From Pararge aegeria (lineage: Eukaryota > Arthropoda > Insecta > Lepidoptera > Nymphalidae), in NCBI RefSeq assembly GCF_905163445.1, contig NC_053202.1:8680001-8744000 (forward strand): DNA of 64,000 bases, written 5' to 3'. Made by a program: the position numbers and the translations under genes. Below, piece by piece: positions 55,362 through 64,000 of this stretch. A model generated the notes under the pieces. The model was not told where the DNA came from and made no database searches. It saw nothing but the letters and a program-made list of their open reading frames with translations. The number at the start of each line of letters is the position of its first letter. Position 1 is the first letter of the stretch.

Positions 55362-58300
55362 AGACATACTAAACTGATATAAAAACACCAGTGGCCTATA
55401 CCAGACGTACTAAACTGGCATAAACGACACTTGCTTCCTATATTCAAGAGGTACTAAACTTGCATATAAGACACATGCGATCTGTATGTGAGACGTACTA
55501 AACTGGCATAAACGGCACTTGCTTCCTATATTCAAGAGGTACTAAACTTGCATAAAAGACACTTGCGACCTGTATGTGAGACGTACTAAACTGGCATAAA
55601 CGACACTTGCTTCCTATATTCAAGAAGTACTAAACTTGCATAAAAGACACTTGCGACCTGTATGTGAGACGTACTAAACTGGCATAAACGACACTTGCTT
55701 CCTATATTCAAGAGGTACTAAACTTGCATAAAAGACACTTGCGACCTGTATGTGAGACGTACTAAACTGGCATAAACGACACTTGCTTCCTATATTCAAG
55801 AGGTACTAAACTTGCATAAAAGACACTTGCTTCCTATATGTGAGACGTACTAAACTGGCATAAACGACACTTGCTTCCTATATTCAAGAGGTACTAAACT
55901 TGCATAAACTTACATAACACTTGTGACCTGTATGTGAGACGTACCAACTGGCATAAACGACACTTGCTTCCTATATTCAAGAGGTACTAAACTTGCATAA
56001 AAGACACTTGCTTCCTATTTTCAAAAGGTACTAAACTTGCATAAAAGACACTTGCGACCTGTATGGGAGACGTACTAAACTGGCACAAACGACACTTGCT
56101 TCCTATATTCAAGAGGTACTAAACTTGCATAGAAAACACTTGCTTCCTATATTCAAGAGGTACTAAACTGGCATAAACGACACTTGCTTCCTATATTCAA
56201 GAGGTACTAAACTTACATAAAAGACACTTGCTTCCTATATTCAAGAGGTACTTAACTTGCATAAAAGACACTTGCGACCTGTACGTGAGACGTACTAAAC
56301 TGGCATAAACGACACTTGCTTCCTATATTCAAGAGGTACTAAACTTGCATATAAGACCCATGCGATCTGTATGTGAGACGTACTAAACTGGCATAAACGG
56401 AACTTGCTTCCTATATTCAAGAGGTACTAAACTTGCATAAACTTACATAACACTTGCGACCTGTATGTGAGACGTACTAAACTGGCATAAACGACACTTG
56501 CTTCCTATATTCAAGAGGTACTAAACTTGCATAAAAGACACTTGCTTCCTATATGTGAGACGTACTAAACTGGCATAAACGACACTTGCTTCCTATATTC
56601 AAGAGGTACTAAACTTGCATAAACTTACATAACACTTGTGACCTGTATGTGAGACGTACCAACTGGCATAAACGACACTTGCTTCCTATATTCAAGAGGT
56701 ACTAAACTTGCATAAAAGACACTTGCTTCCTATTTTCAAAAGGTACTAAACTTGCATAAAAGACACTTGCGACCTGTATGGGAGACGTACTAAACTGGCA
56801 CAAACGACACTTGCTTCCTATATTCAAGAGGTACTAAACTTGCATAGAAAACACTTGCTTCCTATATTCAAGAGGTACTAAACTGGCATAAACGACACTT
56901 GCTTCCTATATTCAAGAGGTACTAAACTTACATAAAAGACACTTGCTTCCTATATTCAAGAGGTACTTAACTTGCATAAAAGACACTTGCGACCTGTACG
57001 TGAGACGTACTAAACTGGCATAAACGACACTTGCTTCCTATATTCAAGAGGTACTAAACTTGCATATAAGACCCATGCGATCTGTATGTGAGACGTACTA
57101 AACTGGCATAAACGGAACTTGCTTCCTATATTCAAGAGGTACTAAACTTGCATAAAAGACACTTGCGACCTGTATGTGAGACGTACTAAACTGGCATAAA
57201 CGACACTTGCTTCCTATATTCAAGAGGTACTAAACTTGCATAAAAGACACTTGCGACCTGTATGTGAGACGTACTAAACTGGAATAAACGACACTTGCTT
57301 CCTATATTCAAGAGGTACTAAACTTGCATAAAAGACACTTGCGACCTGTACGTTAGACGTACTAAACTGGCATAAACGACACTTGCTTCCTATATTCAAG
57401 AGGTACTAAACTTGCATAAAAGACACTTGCTTCCTATATGTGAGACGTACTAAACTGTCATAAACGACACTTGCTTCCTATATTCAAGAGGTACTAAACT
57501 TGCATAAACTTACATAACACTTGCGACCTGTATGTGAGACGTACTAAACTGGCATAAACGACACTTGCTTCCTATATTCAAGAGGTACTAAACTTGCATA
57601 AAAGACACTTGCTTCCTATTTTCAAGAGGTACTAAACTTGCATAAAAGACACTTGCGACCTGTATGGGAGACGTACTAAACTGGCATAAACGACACTTGA
57701 TTCTTATATTCAAGAGGTACTAAACTTGCATAGAAAACACTTGCTTCCTATATTCAAGAGGTACTAAACTTACATAAAAGACACTTGCTTCCTATATTCA
57801 AGAGGTACTTAACTTGCATAAAAGACACTTGCGACCTGTACGTGAGACGTACTAAACTGGCATAAACGACACTTGCTTCCTATATTCAAGAGGTACTAAA
57901 CTTGCATATAAGACACATGCGATCTGTATGTGAGACGTACTAAACTGGCATAAACGGCACTTGCTTCCTATATTCAAGAGGTACTAAACTTGCATAAAAG
58001 ACACTTGCAACCTGTATGTGAGACGTACTAAACTGGCATAAACGACACTTGCTTCCTATATTCAAGAGGTACTAAACATGCATATAAGACACATGCGACC
58101 TGTATGTGAGACGTACTAAACTGGCATAAACGACACTTGCTTCCTATATTCAAGAGGTACTAAACTTGCATAAAAGACACTTGCGACCTGTATGTGAGAC
58201 GTACTAAACTGGCATAAACGACACTTGCTTCCTATATTCAAGAGGTACTAAACTTGCATAAAAGACACTTGCGACCTGTATGTGAGACGTACTAAACTGG

Positions 58301-61300
58301 CATAAACGACACTTGCTTCCTATATTCAAGAGGTACTAAACTTGCATAAACTTACATAACACTTGCGACCTGTATGTGAGACGTACTAAACTGGCATAAA
58401 CGACACTTGCTTCCTATATTCAAGAGGTACTAAACTTGCATAAAAGACACTTGCTTCCTATTTTCAAAAGGTACTAAACTTGCATAAAAGACACTTGCGA
58501 CCTGTATGGGAGACGTACTAAACTGGCATAAACGACACTTGCTTCCTATATTCAAGAGGTACTAAACTTGCATAAAAGACACTTGCTTCCTATTTTCAAA
58601 AGGTACTAAACTTGCATAAAAGACACTTGCGACCTGTATGGGAGACGTACTAAACTGGCATAAACGACACTTGCTTCCTATATTCAAGAGGTACTAAACT
58701 TGCATAGAAAACACTTGCTTCCTATATTCAAGAGGTACTAAACTGGCATAAACGACACTTGCTTCCTATATTCAAGAGGTACTAAACTTACATAAAAGAC
58801 ACTTGCTTCCTATATTCAAGAGGTACTTAACTTGCATAAAAGACACTTGCGACCTGTACGTGAGACGTACTAAACTGGCATAAACGACACTTGCTTCCTA
58901 TATTCAAGAGGTACTAAACTTGCATATAAGACACATGCGATCTGTATGTGAGACGTACTAAACTGGCATAAACGGCACTTGCTTCCTATATTCAAGAGGT
59001 ACTAAACTTGCATAAAAGACACTTGCAACCTGTATGTGAGACGTACTAAACTGGCATAAACGACACTTGCTGCCTATATTCAAGAGTTACTAAACTTGCA
59101 TAAAAGACACTTGCGACCTGTATGTGAGACGTACTAAACTGGCATAAACGACACTTGCTTCCTATATTCAAGAGGTACTAAACTTGCATAAAAGACACTG
59201 GCGACCTGTATGTGAGACGAACTAAACTGGCATAAACGACACTTGCTTCCTATATTCAAGAAGTACTAAACTTGAATAAAAGACACTTGCGACCTGTATG
59301 TGAGACGTACTAAACTGGCATAAACGACACTTGCTTCCTATATTCAAGAGGTACTAAACTTGCATAAAAGACACTTGCTTCCTATATGTGAGACGTACTA
59401 AACTGTCATAAACGACACTTGCTTCCTATATTCAAGAGGTACTAAACTTGCATAAACTTACATAACACTTGCGACCTGTATGTGAGACGTACTAAGCTGG
59501 CATAAACGACACTTGCTTCCTATATTCAAGAGGTACTAAACTTGCATAAACTTACATAACACTTGCGACCTGTATGTGAGACGTACTAAACTGGCATAAA
59601 CGACACTTGCTTCCTATATTCAAGAGGTACTAAACTTGCATAAAAGACACTTGCTTCCTATTTTCAAAAGGTACTAAACTTGCATAAAAGACACTTGCGA
59701 CCTGTATGGGAGACGTACTAAACTGGCATAAACGACACTTGCTTCCTATATTCAAGAGGTACTAAACTTGCATAAAAGACACTTGCTTCCTATTTTCAAA
59801 AGGTACTAAACTTGCATAAAAGACACTTGCGACCTGTATGGGAGACGTACTAAACTGGCATAAACGACACTTGCTTCCTATATTCAAGAGGTACTAAACT
59901 TGCATAGAAAACACTTGCTTCCTATATTCAAGAGGTACTAAACTGGCATAAACGACACTTGCTTCCTATATTCAAGAGGTACTAAACTTACATAAAAGAC
60001 ACTTGCTTCCTATATTCAAGAGGTACTTAACTTGCATAAAAGACACTTGCGACCTGTACGTGAGACGTACTAAACTGGCATAAACGACACTTGCTTCCTA
60101 TATTCAAGAGGTACTAAACTTGCATATAAGACACATGCGATCTGTATGTGAGACGTACTAAACTGGCATAAACGGCACTTGCTTCCTATATTCAAGAGGT
60201 ACTAAACTTGCATAAAAGACACTTGCAACCTGTATGTGAGACGTACTAAACTGGCATAAACGACACTTGCTGCCTATATTCAAGAGGTACTAAACTTGCA
60301 TAAAAGACACTTGCGACCTGTATGTGAGACGTACTAAACTGGCATAAACGACACTTGCTTCCTATATTCAAGAGGTACTAAACTTGCATAAAAGACACTC
60401 GCGACCTGTATGTGAGACGAACTAAACTGGCATAAACGACACTTGCTTCCTATATTCAAGAGGTACTAAACTTGCATAAAAGACACTTGCGACCTGTACG
60501 TGAGACGTACTAAACTGGCATAAACGACACTTGCTTCCTATATTCAAGAGGTACTAAACTTGCATAAAAGACACTTGCTTCCTATATGTGAGACGTACTA
60601 AACTGTCATAAACGACACTTGCTTCCTATATTCAAGAGGTACTAAACTTGCATAAACTTACATAACACTTGCGACCTGTATGTGAGACGTACTAAACTGG
60701 CATAAACGACACTTGCTTCCTATATTCAAGAGGTACTAAACTTGCATAAACTTACATAACACTTGCGACCTGTATGTGAGACGTACTAAACTGGCATAAA
60801 CGACACTTGCTTCCTATATTCAAGAGGTACTAAACTTGCATAAAAGACACTTGCTTCCTATTTTCAAAAGGTACTAAACTTGCATAAAAGACACTTGCGA
60901 CCTGTATGGGAGACGTACTAAACTGGCATAAACGACACTTGCTTCCTATATTCAAGAGGTACTAAACTTGCATAAAAGACACTTGCTTCCTATTTTCAAA
61001 AGGTACTAAACTTGCATAAAAGACACTTGCGACCTGTATGGGAGACGTACTAAACTGGCACAAACGACACTTGCTTCCTATATTCAAGAGGTACTAAACT
61101 TGCATAGAAAACACTTGCTTCCTATATTCAAGAGGTACTAAACTGGCATAAACGACACTTGCTTCCTATATTCAAGAGGTACTAAACTTACATAAAAGAC
61201 ACTTGCTTCCTATATTCAAGAGGTACTTAACTTGCATAAAAGACACTTGCGACCTGTACGTGAGACGTACTAAACTGGCATAAACGACACTTGCTTCCTA

Positions 61301-64000
61301 TATTCAAGAGGTACTATACTTGCATATAAGACACATGCGATCTGTATGTGAGACGTACTAAACTGGCATAAACGGCACTTGCTTCCTATATTCAAGAGGT
61401 ACTAAACTTGCATAAAAGACACTTGCAACCTGTATGTGAGACGTACTAAACTGGCATAAACGACACTTGCTGCCTATATTCAAGAGGTACTAAACTTGCA
61501 TAAAAGACACTTGCGACCTGTATGTGAAACGTACTAAACTGGCATAAACGACACTTGCTTCCTATATTCAAGAGGTACTAAACTTGCATAAAAGACACTT
61601 GCGACCTGTATGTGAGACGAACTAAACTGGCATAAACGACACTTGCTTCCTATATTCAAGAGGTACTAAACTTGCATAAAAGACACTTGCGACCTGTACG
61701 TGAGACGTACTAAACTGGCATAAACGACACTTGCTTCCTATATTCAAGAGGTACTAAACTTGCATAAAAGACACTTGCTTCCTTTTTTCAAGAGGTACTA
61801 AACTTGCATAAAAGACACTTGCTTCCTATTTTCAAGAGGTACTAAACTTGCATAAAAGACACTTGCGACCTGTATGGGAGACGTACTAAACTGGCATAAA
61901 CGACACTTGCTTCCTATATTCAAGAGGTACTAAACTTGCATCGAAAACACTTGCTTACTATATTCAAGAGGTCTTAAACTTACATAAAAGACACTTGCTT
62001 CCTATATTCAAGAGGTACTTAACTTGCATAAAAGACACTTGCGACCTGTACGTGAGACGTACTAAACTGGCATAAACGACACTTGCTTCCTATATTCAAG
62101 AGGTACTAAACTTGCATATAAGACACATGCGATCTGTATGTGAGACGTACTAAACTGGCATAAACGGCACTTGCTTCCTATATTCAAGAGGTACTAAACT
62201 TGCATAAAAGACACTTGCAACCTGTATGTGAGACGTACTAAACTGGCATAAACGACACTTGCTTCCTATATTCAAGAGGTACTAAACTTGCATATAAGAC
62301 ACATGCGATCTGTATGTGAGACGTACTAAACTGGCATAAACGGCACTTGCTTCCTATATTCAAGAGGTACTAAACTTGCATAAAAGACACTTGCGACCTG
62401 TATGTGAGACGTACTAAACTGGCATAAACAACACTTGCTTCCTATATTCAAGAGGTACTAAACTTGCATAAAAGACACTTGCGACCTGTATGTGAGACGT
62501 ACTAAACTGGCATAAACGACACTTGCTTCCTATATTCAAGAGGTACTAAACTTGCATAAAAGACACTTGCTTCCTATATGTGAGACGTACTAAACTGTCA
62601 TAAACGACACTTGCTTCCTATATTCAAGAGGTACTAAACTTGCATAAACTTACATAACACTTGCGACCTGTATGTGAGACGTACTAAACTGGCATAAACG
62701 ACACTTGCTTCCTATATTCAAGAGGTACTAAACTTGCATAAAAGACACTTGCTTCCTTTTTTCAAGAGGTACTAAACTTGCATAAAAGACACTTGCGACC
62801 TGTATGGGAGACGTACTAAACTGGCATAAACGACACTTGCTTCCTATATTCAAGAGGTACTAAACTTGCATACAAAACACTTGCTTCCTATATTCAAGAG
62901 GTACTTAACTGGCATAAACGACACTTGCTTCCTATATTCAAGAGGTACTAAACTTACATAAAAGACACTTGCTTCCTATATTCAAGAGGTACTTAACTTG
63001 CATAAAAGACACTTGCGACCTGTACGTGAGACGTACTAAACTGGCATAAACGACACTTGCTTCCTATATTCAAGAAGTACTAAACTTGCATAAAAGACAC
63101 TTGCTTCCTATATGTGAGACGTACTAAACTGGCATAAACGACACTTGCTTCCTATATTCAAGAGGTACTAAACTTGCATAAAAGACACTTGCTTCCTATT
63201 TTCAAGAGGTACTGAACTTGCATAAAAGACACTTGCGATCTGTATGGGAGACGTACTAAACTGGCATAAACGACACTTGCTTCCTATATTCAAGAGGTAC
63301 TAAACTTGCATAGAAAACACTTGCTTCCTATATTCAAGAGGTACTAAACTTGCATAAAAGACACTTGCTTCCTATTTTCAAGAGGTACTAAACTTGCATA
63401 AAAGACACTTGCGACCTGTATGGGAGACGTACTAAACTGGCATAAACGACACTTGCTTCCTATATTCAAGAGGTACTAAACTTGCATAAACGATTCTTGT
63501 TTCCTATATTCAAGAGGTACTAAACTTGCATAAAAGACACTTGCTTCCTATATTCAAGAGGTACTAAACTTGCATAAAAGACACTTGCGACCTGTACGTG
63601 AGACGTACTAAACTGGCATAAACGACACTTGCTTCCTATATTCAAGAGGAACTGAACTTGCATAAAAGACACTTGCGACCTGTATGTGAGACGTACTAAA
63701 CTGGCATAAACGACACTTGCTTCCTATATTCAAGAGGTACTAAACTTGCATAAAAGACACTTGCTTCCTATATGTGAGACGTACTAAACTGACAAAAACG
63801 ACACTTGCTTCCTATATTCAAGAGGTACTAAACTTGCATAAACTTACATAACACTTGCGACCTGTATGGGAGACGTACTAAACTGGCATAAACGACACTT
63901 GCTTCCTATATTCAAGAGGTACTAAACTTGCATAAACTTACATAACACTTGCGACCTGTATGTGAGACGTACTAAACTGGCATAAACGACACTTGCTTCC
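55362..64000. repeat. Dimeric 44+44-bp satellite array with higher-order repeats
   Basis: An uninterrupted head-to-tail array runs off the right edge of the window. Half-unit A is 44 bp starting GTACTAAACTGGCATAAACG and ending TATATTCAAGAG. Half-unit B is 44 bp starting GTACTAAACTTGCATAAAAG and ending GTATGTGAGAC. A and B agree at 35 of 44 positions and mostly alternate as an 88-bp dimer. Variants recur: A-A pairs, B units with an A-like middle (GCTTCCTATATGTGAGAC), and a 50-bp unit carrying CATAAACTTACATAACACTT. The first unit (55362-55405) is degenerate. Stops occur in every frame and no open frame crosses it, so it is non-coding. At 8.6 kb it holds about 190-195 half-units. Confidence 0.97.

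Noticed and set aside
55362..64000. CRISPR-like array of short repeats
   Set aside because: The units are contiguous 44-bp half-units without unique spacers, both halves are related, and the genome is an intron-bearing insect. It is a satellite.
55362..64000. Repeat-protein gene encoded by the array
   Set aside because: 88 bp is not a multiple of three and stops (TAA in GTACTAAAC) recur in every unit, so no frame stays open.
55362..64000. Telomeric or centromeric array
   Set aside because: There are no TTAGG repeats, and lepidopteran chromosomes are holocentric, so a point-centromere satellite is not expected.

Overview
The window is a nuclear genomic segment from an insect, almost certainly a moth or butterfly. 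It is AT-rich, its genes are split by introns with GT..AG borders, and it is packed with repeats typical of Lepidoptera: 3' ends of RTE-type LINEs whose tails are ATG/GAT repeats, three families of SINEs with tRNA-like heads, and hAT-like miniature elements. These calls were made by reading alone; no database was searched.

The real gene content is three tandem genes on the + strand, all of the Osiris family (DUF1676). Osiris gene 1 (31642-37223) has 2 exons and encodes 256 aa. Osiris gene 2 (42531-44503) has 2 exons and encodes 286 aa. Genes 1 and 2 are paralogues with the same phase-1 splice site in the same motif (LMMKG/TL). Both look Osi9-like, but that number is tentative. Osiris gene 3 (48412-52617) is a more divergent member with 7 predicted exons and 458 aa. 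It has a methionine-rich membrane segment spread over three exons and a long C-terminal extension with an RKKR site. Osiris genes form a conserved insect cluster and encode secreted or endomembrane proteins of cuticle-making epithelia, so the 31-53 kb interval is probably part of that cluster. Genes 1 and 2 have good TATA plus initiator promoters.

Layout: 1-31.5 kb holds no convincing host gene. It is a mosaic of RTE fragments (1-410, 4705-4960, 9593-10005, 11402-11845), SINEs, a nested LINE (25.7-26.4 kb), a 122-bp tandem repeat (22.8-23.4 kb), an inverted pentanucleotide microsatellite (18.6-18.8 kb) and several perfect hairpin palindromes. 31.5-53 kb is the Osiris block, whose introns and spacers carry more of the same repeats, including a 672-bp element with 59-bp inverted ends (47190-47861). 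53-55.3 kb is repeat debris, including a fold-back element inserted in a SINE with a 10-bp target duplication. From about 55362 to the window end (over 8.6 kb) is one uninterrupted satellite array built of two alternating 44-bp half-units (88-bp dimer), with a 1200-bp higher-order repeat in its centre.

The most notable items are the satellite with higher-order structure beside a gene cluster, the architecture of Osiris gene 3, and a set of perfect short-loop palindromes scattered through the window.
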